Below, piece after piece: positions 24,305-35,821 of a DNA stretch of 64,000 bases. Origin of the DNA: Prochilodus magdalenae (taxonomy: Eukaryota; Chordata; Actinopteri; Characiformes; Prochilodontidae); assembly GCA_024036415.1 (NCBI GenBank), contig JAMWET010001195.1:112501-176500 (forward strand), given 5' to 3'. How positions within the stretch are numbered: the first letter of the stretch is position 1; every line of letters begins with the position of its first letter. A program made the position numbers and the translations under genes. The notes under the pieces were generated by a model. The model searched no databases. It was not told the DNA's origin and worked only from the letters and a program-made list of their open reading frames with translations.

Positions 24305-25085
24305 AGTGCACAAGTAGCTCACACATCCAGAAGGAATCAACTGACAGGAATGAAACCCGGCAGGTAGGTTTGACATTGTGAGACATGCGAAAGATTTAAG
24401 TTTGCTGCTCGCCAGGCCATATGACGTAAGGAAGGATGGACCTTATCTCTGTACCTGACTGACCCAACAGCCACGACTGCAGACGAGCAGTGGTGTCCTC
24501 CATGAGTCATCCTGTTAGTGCAGCACCATTGGCAGACGGCTGCGCCACGCAGGACTACATGCACACAGACCGTTACCACGACTGTCCTTAACACCACGTC
24601 ACCATCACCAAAGACTGCAGTGGTGTCGTACCAGACTGTCATGGAGTGACTCAGAATGGCAGCGGATCATCTTCCCATTTTAGTCTTGGTGGAGGCGACC
24701 AACGAATCCGTGAATGGAGGCACCGTGGTCAGCACCACGATGAACGGTTTGGTGTCACACGTCCAGAAGGCCTGCTGTCCCTTAACCTCCACCCCTACCG
24801 CACCATCTGCAGGAACTGTGTGAGGATGTTCAAGCTGCATGGGATGGATTATCACAGGACACCATTAGGAACCTCTACAGCTCCATACCGAGAAGTCTGG
24901 CGTGTTGGGTTAGCAAACACGGCGGCCCGACGCCATACTGAGAGACAGACTTCTGTATGTGTAGCTCAATAAATATTGATCATATCAGTCTAAATTTATC
25001 ATCAGTTATTGATCCTGGTCACCTTTATCTTTCTTCCCAACAGCACCGCACTCCCACACCTCCTTCTGGGTGCGGCTATTCTTTT
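24305..25085 (+). mobile_element. Tc1-like transposon, copy C (longest copy)
   Basis: Spans part of the transposase 5' region, the second-Asp block near 24,665, and the C-terminal tail ending in a GGPTPY-stop near 24,941, followed by a 3' end of TGGGTGCGGCTATTC. The sequence between the second-Asp block and the tail is deleted and frames do not join, so no active transposase is encoded. The same family occurs at 104, 7,527 and 12,015. Confidence 0.8.
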
Positions 25086-25109
25086 GATGATCAGCATGTG
25101 TGTTTTTAT

Positions 25110-25234
<125 letters not shown>

Positions 25235-25756
25235 CTCATGCATCTTTCAAGTTGCTTATCCTTCTGATTGGTGTACTATACATGCTTTCTGTCTTTTTTT
25301 TGTCTGTTTGTTTTTTTTCCTCCTTTATTTCAGCCATTTTTATTTCAGCGTCAAACTTTGTGTTGAAGTATTTTTCTTCTACAGAATTTTAGAAGGTGCA
25401 GATACGCCGTGGGCGACCCAAGAGGGTCAGGATTTGTGTCAAGCCTTAACTTATCGGGACTGCTGAAGGGTCCCTTGGCATAGTACTCGGAGAAACTGCG
25501 TTTGATGGAAGCCAGTGTGGGGGGGTGTGTTGGCAGGGCTTTAGTGGAGGTGATGGAGGAGTGGATGGGAAGCAGCTTTTATCAGCAGCAGATAAAGATA
25601 TCCCGGCTGGACGGCCGCTCCAGCCACGACACGCACCCCACATTACTGGATGCCTGCGCTGGGGGAGGAGAGCTGCTGTGGGTGACACCGGGTTGACTAA
25701 GAGTAATTGCACACGCATATCACTTTGCTCGTGTGCATGTGTGAATGCAGAGGAGT

Positions 25757-25770
25757 GTGTGTGTCTGTGT

Positions 25771-25807
<37 letters not shown>

Positions 25808-25822
25808 TGTGTGTCTGTGTCT

Positions 25823-25860
<38 letters not shown>

Positions 25861-25877
25861 GCGTGTGTGTGTGTCTG
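25757..25877. repeat. (TG)n microsatellite
   Basis: A TG run with CTGTG interruptions of about 120 bp. Confidence 0.93.
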
Positions 25878-26062
25878 TAGAGGAAGATTGCTGATCTGTG
25901 TGCTGTTTGGTTTTTTGACCAGCACCAGTGGTTGTGTTGAGTGCCGTCCAGTCCTAGTCTACAGAAGCGATTGACAGATAAACAAGTTTTGGTTTTGACA
26001 GACCACAGGGTTGTTGAGTGCAGTCCAGTCTATCTACAGACAGCAGACAGATAAACAGACAG

Positions 26063-26066
26063 ACAG

Positions 26067-26101
<35 letters not shown>
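26063..26101. repeat. (GA)n microsatellite
   Basis: About 14 clean AG units after a short (CAGA)n lead-in. Confidence 0.93.
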
Positions 26102-26103
<2 letters not shown>

Positions 26104-26104
26104 T

Positions 26105-26333
26105 GAGCTGCTCTAGTATCTGTCTGTATGTACACCCACCGGACACTGAATGAAGTACACCTACTTGTTTCTGCGCTTGTGTTGGTGTGAGTGGATCAGA
26201 CACAGCAGTGCTGCTGGACACCTTAGTGTCACTGCTGGACTGAGAATCTTCCACCAACCAAAACTGTCCAGCGTCCTGTTGACACCGTCCTGTGCCCACT
26301 AATGAAGGACTTGAGGACGACCAACACGGGTCC
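26105..26333 (-). mobile_element. Dispersed repeat resembling a common otophysan-fish element
   Basis: The segments GTGAGTGGATCAGACACAGC, GTCACTGCTGGACTGAGAAT and CCACCAACCAAAA in this order match, from memory, a short non-autonomous repeat that is extremely abundant in characiform and siluriform genomes. It carries no coding capacity. If right, it points to an otophysan source. The strand assignment is arbitrary. Confidence 0.6.
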
Positions 26334-26339
26334 ATGTGA

Positions 26340-28215
26340 ATTTAGGGCAGAGTTGTTTTTCGAGTAAGTGTGAATTCAGTTCAGAGTTATGTTAGAGTCA
26401 GTGTGAATTCACTGTAGAGTCAGTACAGAGTCACTGATTTCAGTGCGGATTTAGGGTGGAGTCGGTATGAATTCAGTGTCAAGCCAGTATGGAGTCAGTA
26501 CACAGTGTGAGTTCAGTGCAGAGTCGTTCTAGAGTTTATGTGAATTCACTGCTGAGTCGTACTGAAGTCTGTGAATTCAGTGTGGAGTCCATCTGGAGTC
26601 TATGGGAATTCAGAGTGGAGTCGTTTTGGAGTCTATGTGAATTCAGAGTGGAGTCGTTTTGGAGTCTATGTGAATTCAGAGTGGAGTCGTTTTGGAGTCT
26701 ATAAATTCAGAGTGGAGTCGTTTTGGAGTCTATGTGAACTCAGAGTGGAGTTGTTTCGGAGTCTATGTGAATTCAGTGCTAAGTCGTACTGGAGTCTGTG
26801 AATTCAGAGTGGAGTCGTTTTGGAGTCTATGTGAACTCAAAGTGGAGTTGTTTCGGAGTCTATGTGAATTCAGTGCTAAGTCGTACTGGAGTCTGTGAAT
26901 TCAGAGTGGAGTCGTTTTGGATTCTATGTGAATTCAGAGTGGAGTCGTTTTGGAGTCTGTGAATTCACTGCTGAGTTGTACTGGAGTCTGTGAATTCAGA
27001 GTGGAGTGCTTTTGGAGTCTATGTGAATTCAGAGTGGAGTCATGTTGGAGTCTATGTGAACTCAGAGTGGAGTCATGTTGGAGTCTGTGAATTCAGAGTG
27101 GAGTCGTTTTAGAGTCTATGTGAATTCAGAGTGGAGTCATGTTGGAGTCTATGTGAACTCAGTGGAGTCATGTTGGAGTCTATGAATTCAGAGTGGAGTT
27201 GTTTTGGAGTCTATGTGAATTCAGAGTGGAATTTTTTTTAGTCTATGTGAATTCAGAGTGGAGTCATGTTGGAGTCTATGTGAACTCAGAGTGGAGTCAT
27301 GTTGGAGTCTATGTTGGAGTCGTTTTGGAGTCTATGTGAACTCAGAGTGGAGTCATGTTGGAGTCTGTGAATTCAGAGTGGAGTCATGTTGGAGTCTATG
27401 TGAACTCAGTGGAGTCATGTTGGAGTCTATGTGAATTCAGAGTGGAGTCGTTTTGGAGTCTATGTGAATTCAGAGTGGAGTCATTTTGGAGTCTATGTGA
27501 ATTCAGTGCTGAGTCGTTTTGGAATGTGTGTGAGTCGTTTTGGAGTCTATGTGAATTCAGAATGGAGTCGTTCTGGAGTCTATGTGAATTCAGTGTGGGT
27601 TCGTTTCAGAGTCTATGTGAATTCAGAGTGGAGTCGTTTTGGAGTCTATGTGAACTCAAAGCGGAGTCGTTTCAGAGTCTGTGTGAATTCAGTGCTAAAT
27701 CGTACTGGAGTCTATGTGAATTCAGAGTGAGTGGAGTGTGTTTTTTTCTGGAGTCTATCTATGTGGGAGTCCATGAATTCAGTGCTAAGTCGTACTGGAG
27801 TCTATGTGAATTCAGAGTGGAGTCGTTTTGGAGTCTATGTGAACTCAAAGCGGAGTCGTTTCAGAGTCTGTGTGAATTCAGTGCTAAATCATACTGGAGT
27901 CTATGTGAATTCAGAGTGGAGTGTTTCGGAGTCTATGTGAATTCAGTGCTAAGTCGTACTGGAGTCTATGTGAATTCAGAGTGGAGTCGTTTTGGAGTCG
28001 ATGTGAATTCAGTGCTGAGTCGATTTGGAATGTGTGTGAGTCGTTTCAGAGTCTATGTGAATTCAGTGCTAAATCGTACTGGAGTCTATGTGAATTCAGC
28101 GAGTCTTTTTGGAGTCTATATGAGTTCAGTGCTGAGTCGATTTGGAATGTGTGTGAGTCGTTTTGGAGTGTATGTGAATTCAGTGCTGAGTCGTTCTGGA
28201 ATGTGTGTGAATTCA
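26340..28215. repeat. 33-bp minisatellite (GAATTC-containing)
   Basis: The unit reads GTGAATTCAGAGTGGAGTCG then TTTTGGAGTCTAT, 33 bp, with 24- to 36-bp variants and CGTACTGGAGTC/CATGTTGGAGTC alternatives. There are more than 50 units over 1.9 kb. Most units carry an EcoRI-type GAATTC. Frames of up to 293 codons are by-products (33 = 11 codons). Unlike the 42-bp array the register is lost often. Confidence 0.93.
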
Positions 28216-28620
28216 CTGCAGACCCTGGTGGCCTGAACTTTCTTTCCTCCAAGAACGGATGGCGGCGTGCGTTTTTATTGGCACCCATGCGGCATAACCC
28301 CGGGATACGGCTCAGGACTCTGCTGCGGATCGCAGGCTGAGTCGAGTCGGGACTGTTTGGGGTTTTTTGGCAGGCGTGCGTACGCGTGTGTGCGTGTGAG
28401 TATCTGTGCGTTTGGCTCAGCCTGGAAGGAATACTCCAGCAGCAGTATGAATGATGGGTCCTAAAGAATGATGTGTAAAATGGTTGGAACGTCGCTGCAG
28501 GAGAGTTTGCCGCGTCTCCCGGGACAGAACTAACAGCTTTTATTAATGACAGAGCAATAGCTAATGATTCCTCTGTCCTCAATGGAGGAAGTTCCTCTTG
28601 GAAGGTGCCGTGGTGAACTT
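28216..28620. promoter_or_regulatory. Low-repeat intronic island
   Basis: Non-repetitive sequence right after the 33-bp array, with a GC-rich segment (28,255-28,420). No splice-flanked coding frame was recognised. It could be a conserved element, but evidence is weak. Confidence 0.18.
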
Positions 28621-29239
28621 CAAATCACCGTTCTCTAATGGTTCTACGCTATCGAGAAGTCAGAAAGCGGAAGGGGGGGTTGGGCGGCGGAAGAAAAGGG
28701 AGAGGAGTACAGTCACATTGCTTGCTGTTTAAACACTCATTTACTTTCTGTAACGGTCATACGCTATTTATAAGCCCCAAACCTGAAGGAGGGAGGCTGA
28801 AGGGAAAGAGCGAAAGATACAGTCATCTGGGCTTTGCTTGCTTTTAAAGCCCCAGTTCCTTTTTCCTTTTCCATTTTTTCTTGTTTGGTTTTGTTTTATC
28901 GTCTTGGTATGTTCTCTTAATTAACTGGATGTATTTCCCTGACACAAACTACGGGAAGCAAAACAAACACAGATAGACACATTAACCCATCATTATCAGC
29001 ACAGTAATGCAGACCAGATGGGTTTCTTAGGGCCGAGCATACCAGCCTCAGCTCCGAGCGATCCATCTCACTCTCCGTTCCATGCATTGCTCTCCGAGCT
29101 GTGTGAGAAAGTCGGGCTTTCGTTCAGACGCTACGAGTCCGGCCTCTTCGTGATCGCAATGTGACAATATTATAATAGTCGTATGAGGAAGATTCATGGG
29201 AGCCAAATGAACAAGTTAACCTGTAGACGCCTTAGAGTT

Positions 29240-29745
29240 ACTACTGAAGATCTGTTTACTGTTTATGCTGTCTCTTGGTGATCTTAAAGACTCTACAGTC
29301 GTACACTGAACAGCTCCAGTCTGAACCAGCCCATATCCTGATCCACCACATCTACTCCTGATGTACACAGTATGATACTCCTCCATATCTCCACCTCTAA
29401 TATATATTTAGTGGTGTAAAAACTTTGATCTCTTTTTCTGCACAGTGTAAAAGCTCTAGTTCTCCTTTCAGTTTAGTGAATATTTATGATGGACCGACCA
29501 ATAGAATCGCTCCAAACCTGCTTAGTAATAAACCTTGTTCTATCAGCTCCACTGCAGGGTAAGAAAGCTGGTTCATCCTCCTGTAAAGGTCCATTTTGGA
29601 AGGTTTTAAGGTGGGCTGGATAATTCCATGAGGGCTAGTTTATAGTTTGATGTCTTCACTTTTATCCTACAGTAAAGCTTTAAGATAAACAGAAGGAGAA
29701 CCTGCTATGAGGAGCCGTGTCTAAACTTTTGACTGGTACTCTAGA
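29240..29745 (+). repeat. Dispersed repeat family R2, copy 1 (longest)
   Basis: Contains CTCTACAGTCGTACACTGAA, a TTTTTCTGCACAGTGTAAAA block and an end reading TCTAAACTTTTGACTGGTACT. It matches 32,452-32,805 (forward, internally deleted) and 39,995-40,272 (reverse). The end resembles those of small non-autonomous DNA transposons. No coding capacity is seen. Confidence 0.75.
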
Positions 29746-30074
29746 TAATATTTGCTGACGGGTGACGGGAAGACTAATTAAACTTTTAACAGCATTTAGA
29801 GCTGTAAAATGGGGAAAATCTAATCCCACTTCATGGTTCCTCTGCTGAATTCTGGAGTGTCTCCCCTATAGTGACCCTTCGATTCAAAACACTTCGGTTT
29901 TTAGAAAGTAAAGCACATGGATGGTTGAACTCGTATCTATCAGTCGGAAGTTCCTCCAGCAAGGCGGCAGTGTTGGCTCACGGGGGGAAGAGCCTTATGC
30001 AGCGTTAGGCCTAACTGAGAATTCAGCTGATCTCGAGGTGGTACTTATAATTTTGATTATTGAGATATAAATAG

Positions 30075-30660
30075 TCATTCCAAGTGATTTAATGTGAAAG
30101 GCATTGTAGAGAAATGTACATAGACCACCAGAGAACCTACACATTCGAAAATTTTGTCCCCTGTGACTGAATAGTACCTAGTAGCATGTAACACCTCCAC
30201 GAACGCCAACAACAGCTGGGATTGGATTTGGCATGTACTGGACAAATTTCTGGATGTAGCCACATCAATGTTCAGCCACAACTGCATCAAAGAATTGCAC
30301 AATTTGTCCAGATTTGGTGGATTCCTCCTCTGGCACAATTCCGAGGAGAATTCCCTGTAGACTGGGATTTTATCCACTGCTGGTAGACTCGTATGAGCGT
30401 ACGCTTCCATACACTTGCAGATTCAGCTGCTTCCTTCACACTATGGTCTTTGGCCACGCCCACATGCAGTCCGTCCTTTCAGCCAATCATTACCATCTCC
30501 TCTGGAGCCATTTTCCACACATGGAACGAGACATTCCCTGCACTGTAGCACCTCTTCCCAATCTATGGATCCTGTCACTCACACCCCGCAGGTATTTATA
30601 GCCCCATCATCCTCCTGCAGCGCCATCTGCAGGAGCCTGAAGTTACTACCACCTTTAACA
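30075..30660 (-). repeat. Dispersed repeat family R1, copy 2 (reverse)
   Basis: Reverse-complement match to 20,251-20,600 and 31,236-31,725, ending at GAAGTTACTACCACCTTTAA. It extends the family by about 230 bp at its far end (TGTGGCTACATCCAGAAA on the - strand). A - strand frame of 111 codons runs through it but resembles no family I can name. Confidence 0.75.
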
Positions 30661-30864
30661 CACAAAGTAATGCATTATTTTGTCCTGGGAGCTTAAAAAA
30701 CTTTGAGATGGATAGATGGGTAGATAGATGGATGGATAGGTAATTCCCTGTGGACTGTTTTGCCTCACAGTAACCTGCATATGCTCTTACATGCATCAAA
30801 GTCATTGTGAAACAATGTTTATTACATATCTATAGCCAGTAACTTTCAGAGCCTTCAAAGTCTT

Positions 30865-30960
30865 CAGACGTCTGGTTCCCATCATCACCACTTTGAAAGT
30901 TCTGGTTTAGACCTAGTCAAACCATCCTGAATGACTTTTATTAGACATGTAAACGATTTC
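30865..30960 (+). repeat. Single copy of the GGTTCCCATCAYCACC repeat
   Basis: CAGACGTCTGGTTCCCATCA followed by CCACT and a segment with AAACCATCCTGAATGACTTT. The same core occurs in the 300-bp array at 50,000-53,200 and the 350-bp repeats at 45,000-46,990. Confidence 0.6.
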
Positions 30961-31235
30961 ATTACACAGAGATATTGAACACTTTGCTGGAGTTCCCTTC
31001 GACGGTTATGGCTGTAGCTTTAAATGCACTGAAGCTTTTATACAGCTTACACCGGAACACTCTTTAGGCTCCTTGAGATCATCCCAGCCAGCTGTCCACT
31101 GTGGGAAGACGCCTCAGCTGGTCTGAAAAGATGTGTAGCTATTCAATAAGCACCTCACCGAGTCAAGGAGACCCACACCTCAAACAAAGAAACTGCTGGT
31201 GTTCTCGGAACAATGGACTGACCACCCCTGGGTAT

Positions 31236-31725
31236 GTTTAAGGGGCTAAGCTGATGGCGCTGCACAAGGATGATGGGCCTATAAACACCTGCGGGGTGTG
31301 AGTGACGGGATCCATAGATTGGGAAGAGGTGCTACAGTGCAGGGAATGTCTCGTTCCATGTGTGGAAAACGCTCCAGAGCAGATGTTAATAATTGGCTGA
31401 GAGGAGTGACTACGTTTGGGCGTGGCCAAAGACAATAGTGTGAAGGAAGTAGCTAAGTCTGCAGGTGTATGGAAGCGTACGTTCATACAGGTCTACCAGC
31501 AGTGGATACAATCCCAGCCTACAGGGAATTCTCCTCGGAATTGTGCCAGGGAAGGCGTCCACCAAATCTGGCCCAACTGACCAATTATTTGAGGGAAGAG
31601 TGTCTGAACACTGATGTGGCTACATCCAGAAACTTGTCCAGTCCATGCCAAATCCAGTCCCGGCTGTTATTGGTGCTTGTGGAGGGTGCGTTTTCAGTCA
31701 CAGTGGACTCGGGCTTTGACGGGTT
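31236..31725 (+). repeat. Dispersed repeat family R1, copy 3
   Basis: Forward copy with the GATCCATAGATTGGGAAGAG block and the far-end TGTGGCTACATCCAGAAA block. It forms an imperfect inverted pair with 30,075-30,660, separated by about 575 bp, so transcripts of the intron could fold into a long hairpin. Confidence 0.75.
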
Positions 31726-32451
31726 ATAACCAGCTTCTGACCCTGAGACATGAGCATTTTGTACTTAATTGGTCTCTGACTTTCACCCAGTGCTGTATAT
31801 TCACACGTTCTACACTCGGGCGCAACGATAAATCATGGTTTTACTGTTAGCGTGATATGAATCTCCACAGTAAACACGTCGTTAGAGCAGCGATGATGGA
31901 GCAGATCACATTACCTCATACATGCAGTGCCGGAGAGAGACACCGTTATAGGAACACATTGACAGTATGAGAAGCGATAAGTTATTAGGCTGTTAAAATG
32001 GTGTCTATGACTGGATGTGAGGCAAGTACAGACGGACAGTGTGTAGCTCTCCAGTAACAGAATCCAGTATCAGCGTTCACTGTTTTACACAATAAAAAGA
32101 AATATTAAGACATCCTCAACTACACACACAAGCTGTTTTCTGTCCAAACGGTTTTCAGTGAAACTGCATTATAGACCATAACCTTGACTCCCTTTCCCCT
32201 GTCGCCTGTGCAATAGGGCTGGGTTGTGTGTGTGTAGTGATGGTAGCCGTTAGTGCCGCACACGCTTAAAACACAGTGCTGTGCTAAGAAGAGTACAGGA
32301 TAGTGGTTTAGTGGATGGAGGTGTGGACTTCACAGGAGAAGGATGACACATGCTTTACGTACAGTGCAGGGAGCTTTAGTCCATTTGTCCTAAAATTGAG
32401 ACACAATATACATTTAAAAAAAATTATTATATATATATATATATATAAATA

Positions 32452-32805
32452 TAAAAGACTCTACAGTCGTGCACTGTATTTAGTGGACTGTAAAAACTTT
32501 GATCTCTTTTTCTGCACAGTGTAAAAGCTCTAGTTGACCTTTCAGGTTAGTAAATATTCATGATGGACCGACCAATAGAATCGCTCCAAACCCGCTTAGT
32601 GATAAACCTTGTTCTATCAGCTCCACTGCAGTGTAAGAAAGCTGGTTTATCCTCTTGTAAAGCTCCATTCTGGAGGGTTTAACTGTATAATTCCATGAGG
32701 GCTATTTCATAGTTTGGTGTCTTCATTTTTATTATACAGTAAAGAATTAAAATTAACCTAAGGACATAACCTGCTATGAGGAATCCAAACTTTGGACAGG
32801 TTGTG
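32452..32805 (+). repeat. Dispersed repeat family R2, copy 2
   Basis: Shares both ends with 29,240-29,745 but lacks about 80-100 bp between CGTGCACTG and TTTAGTGGACTGTAAAAA. Confidence 0.75.
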
Positions 32806-32921
32806 TGTATCTGCATGTGTGTTATAAGTCAATATGTAAAAAGTATGTATATATATATGTATATGTATGTAAAGAAAAAATAGATTGTCCAAAATGGGGC
32901 TCCAATAATGCAGAATTGTAA

Positions 32922-32978
32922 TTTTATTTTATTTTATTTCATTTTGTTTTATTTTATTTTATTTTATTTTATTTTAGT
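32922..32978. repeat. (TTTTA)n microsatellite
   Basis: About eleven pentanucleotide units with two substitutions. Confidence 0.93.
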
Positions 32979-33419
32979 GAAATTACATACTTAGTCCTTT
33001 TATTGACAGTATATACAAGGTAAATCTTTAACTTCAACTTAAATCTTTAACTAAATCTTTAACTTTAATTTAAAAAAATACGAGGCATTGTGTCTCAGTC
33101 TCCTACCGATGAATCCATCGTTCTGGACTGACATTGCTTCTCTTTTATTGAAACCTGTTGGAAAGTTGGAACTGAGCTGATCTCAGTCACTCTGTGGAAC
33201 ATTCCGACTTCTCTTTTTTTTGCACTAAAATTGATTTAATTGAGTTAAAATTCAGACTTTTAAATGCTAGTCTCCATACAGATGTGTATGTGGATCTACA
33301 TACCCATATTCCCACAGACTCGCATCATCTCTCTATGTATACGAACGCAGCAGTTTCCGCAGTACATACCTTAGTGTCCTCACATATGAGAGAGAGAGTG
33401 CAGATAGTGATCTCCCTCT

Positions 33420-33890
33420 AATGCTTTGCAGCGTGTCACATTGTTGCCCATTACGGAGATTTATCTGGTCTCTGGGCCACCGTAGATCACGGGGGTCCCG
33501 AGGAGGGCTAATCTTCAGCAGGCAGGCGTTGCTGCTCCGTATTTATCGTGTCCCTTCCTCTGTTGCCCAGAGCTTTCAGAGCAAAACTGCACATTAAAAC
33601 AGCATGAGGCTTTACTGACGAAGACTTGAGCTAAATTCAGACGCCCGGTTTCTTATGTTTCTGTGTTTCTTTCTCTCTTCACTAGCGACAAAGCTAACTC
33701 AGCCAAGCAATTAGGCTCCTAACTCCAAACCAAATAGCCGGGTGAGCGATGTTCCTCTCGCCCCCTTCGCTCTCCAAATGCGTTTCGGCCGATGATTGAG
33801 GCACCCGAGTCGTGCGCAGATTTCCTCTGCCAGGTTCAACAGCCATTGAGCCATTGGTTTGGGAGTTCGTCATCACATCAGCCGATGGTT
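33420..33890. promoter_or_regulatory. Low-repeat intronic island, candidate conserved element
   Basis: Complex sequence without recognised repeats and without splice-flanked coding frames, rich in short AT/GC alternations typical of vertebrate non-coding conservation. Evidence is compositional only. Confidence 0.25.
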
Positions 33891-35554
33891 TGGAGGTTCC
33901 CGGGGCGGGGGGCCGTGGCCCTCGGCTTTGTTCTTTTTATGGATGTGAATTTACAGTAACTCAAATTGTTAAATAGCAAGCTCGTTTGTCTCCACATGTG
34001 TGGATGGTTTACGAGTGGCAGGATTTAAACAGCAATTCCTTCTTGTTATCCGAGATGGATAACCGGAGCGTGTTGGTGGGCACCGAGGCATGATTCATTA
34101 AGAGTTTGCATGAAAGCAAAGCCTAAATGAACGTACCACTTCACCTGCATGGCAATAAAAAGCCAAGAGACTCTGCTAATTTGAGCCTGCTGTTGGACTA
34201 ACGCGTGCTGTGTCCATCTGTATCCAGTTGAACTCGACCCAGTAGTGCTGTAATGCTGGATTTCCATTCTTTAAATATTGATGCGTCAACGAGTTCTTAT
34301 TTTAAAGGGCCATTGAACCATATGAGATCACCCGCAGCACTTCCTGTAGGGTGTAGCCGTATGTTTGTTAGCATGTCCTCTACCAAATGTAAATATTAGC
34401 TTTTTTTGCTAATTTAACTGCATAATTTCTAGTTATTTGAGTCGAATATATCAGAGAAAACATCACATATATTATGGGCTACAACTGTTTTTCCCAATAC
34501 AGGGATACAGGAAGGTATATTGGGCTGGGGTGCCAAATTTTAAGCATATGACAGTATATATGAAGTGGCCGTTGACGTCATGCAGTCCTATCCTGAGGCG
34601 GGAGATGACGTGTGTACTGTATATACTTATATAACTAATGCATCAACTTTGTGCAAATTGGCTACGCACCAACCAATCAGATTCCTGTGGCTGGGCCATT
34701 TACTGAGGTTTGACCCTGGACTGCGCACTGAGCTTTATAGATTGAGCGGTTAATAATTCTGATTATTTTTTTACCTTCAGAACAACCATGTTTATTGGGC
34801 TGTATTGGGACCTGGACTAGCATAGACTGCGTGTGTCCGAGCGACCCAGCCCCGGCAGCTTTTGGCTGACTGTAAGGAAAATACAGCGTTCATTTTATTA
34901 GAGCAGTCAATGAGTATAGCAGTAATACTGGAAATATAAATATAAAAAATATATAAATGTGAAATAGAAACTTTACAAGCACACGTAGGTCTTTACTGAG
35001 CTGACACTGCTAGAAAGTTCATTAAGGTGACCTTTTTGATTATTTTGTTTATATGAGATCACAAAAACACAAAGTCAAACCCGGTTATTGTTGTAGGTTC
35101 GTTTACATACATGAACTGGGTATCAAATGACTTTAGCCATGTTTACATACTACGTCAGGCTCGTGTATGTACAAGAACGTGCGGAAAACCAGTTTATGAT
35201 AAATGTTGCTTGTCTGTTTTTGATTTTATCTTTTTATAAAACGCAAAAAAAAAAAGTAACCTGTTTTTTATTTCTTCAGATGAACTAAACATATGTTACG
35301 TCACACGGCAGTATATATATCTCATATCTCAGTACAGCGTCATATCCTGCAATAGAATTGCATTGTGGCCTAGGGTACCATATCATGGGTCTTGCTCGGG
35401 TTCCTGATCCTATTACAGGGCTTTGTATGGGTTTATTTGTTAGACCATAAATCCATATTGAAATTTTTCCCGTCATTAATTGCTATTAACTTACGTATTC
35501 CTGCCACCTTACTTCTGAAACAGCTTCTTAAGCTCAGCTCATGTGTTTCCACAG

Positions 35555-35821
35555 GTGCAGGACTGTGCGCCGCTGACCAATCCCGGAGTTTCCCAGCTGC
35601 GTGTCCGAGCTGACGGGAAGATCGTGGCTGCGGCCGGCTGGGATGGCAGCGTCCGGGTTTTCGGCTGGAAGAGACTGAGGCCTCTCGCTGTCCTGCAGCA
35701 CCACAAGGATCTGGTTCATAGCGTGGCATTCTCGGACCATCCCGAGCCCTCACAGAGACTGATGGCAGCAGGCTCCAAGGACCAGCGCATCAGCCTGTGG
35801 TCTATTTACAGCGAAAGCTGA
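35555..35821 (+). CDS. gnb1l: gnb1l terminal coding exon (88 residues plus stop)
   Basis: Begins after a GTTTCCACAG acceptor and runs in phase 0 from VQDCAPLTNPGVSQLRV to a TGA at 35,819. It carries a WD40 blade (IVAAAGWDGSVRVFGW) and the closing blade MAAGSKDQRISLWS. The latter is nearly identical to the C-terminus of human GNB1L as I remember it (AAGSKDQRISLWSLY), and only the last few residues differ. With the two upstream exons it completes the C-terminal 189 residues. No clear polyadenylation signal immediately follows; AATAAA occurs only at 37,219 and further on. Confidence 0.95.
   Translation: MQDCAPLTNPGVSQLRVRADGKIVAAAGWDGSVRVFGWKRLRPLAVLQHHKDLVHSVAFSDHPEPSQRLMAAGSKDQRISLWSIYSES

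Noticed and set aside
26340..28215. LTR or retroviral remnant
   Set aside because: No reverse transcriptase, gag-like or LTR features were seen here or elsewhere in the window. The sequence is a simple minisatellite.
27355..28236. 293-codon frame with NSEWSRFGVYV-type repeats
   Set aside because: By-product of the 33-bp minisatellite.
34573..34580. Perfect TGACGTCA (CRE) site
   Set aside because: A single 8-bp palindrome in a 64-kb window is close to chance expectation and there is no promoter context.
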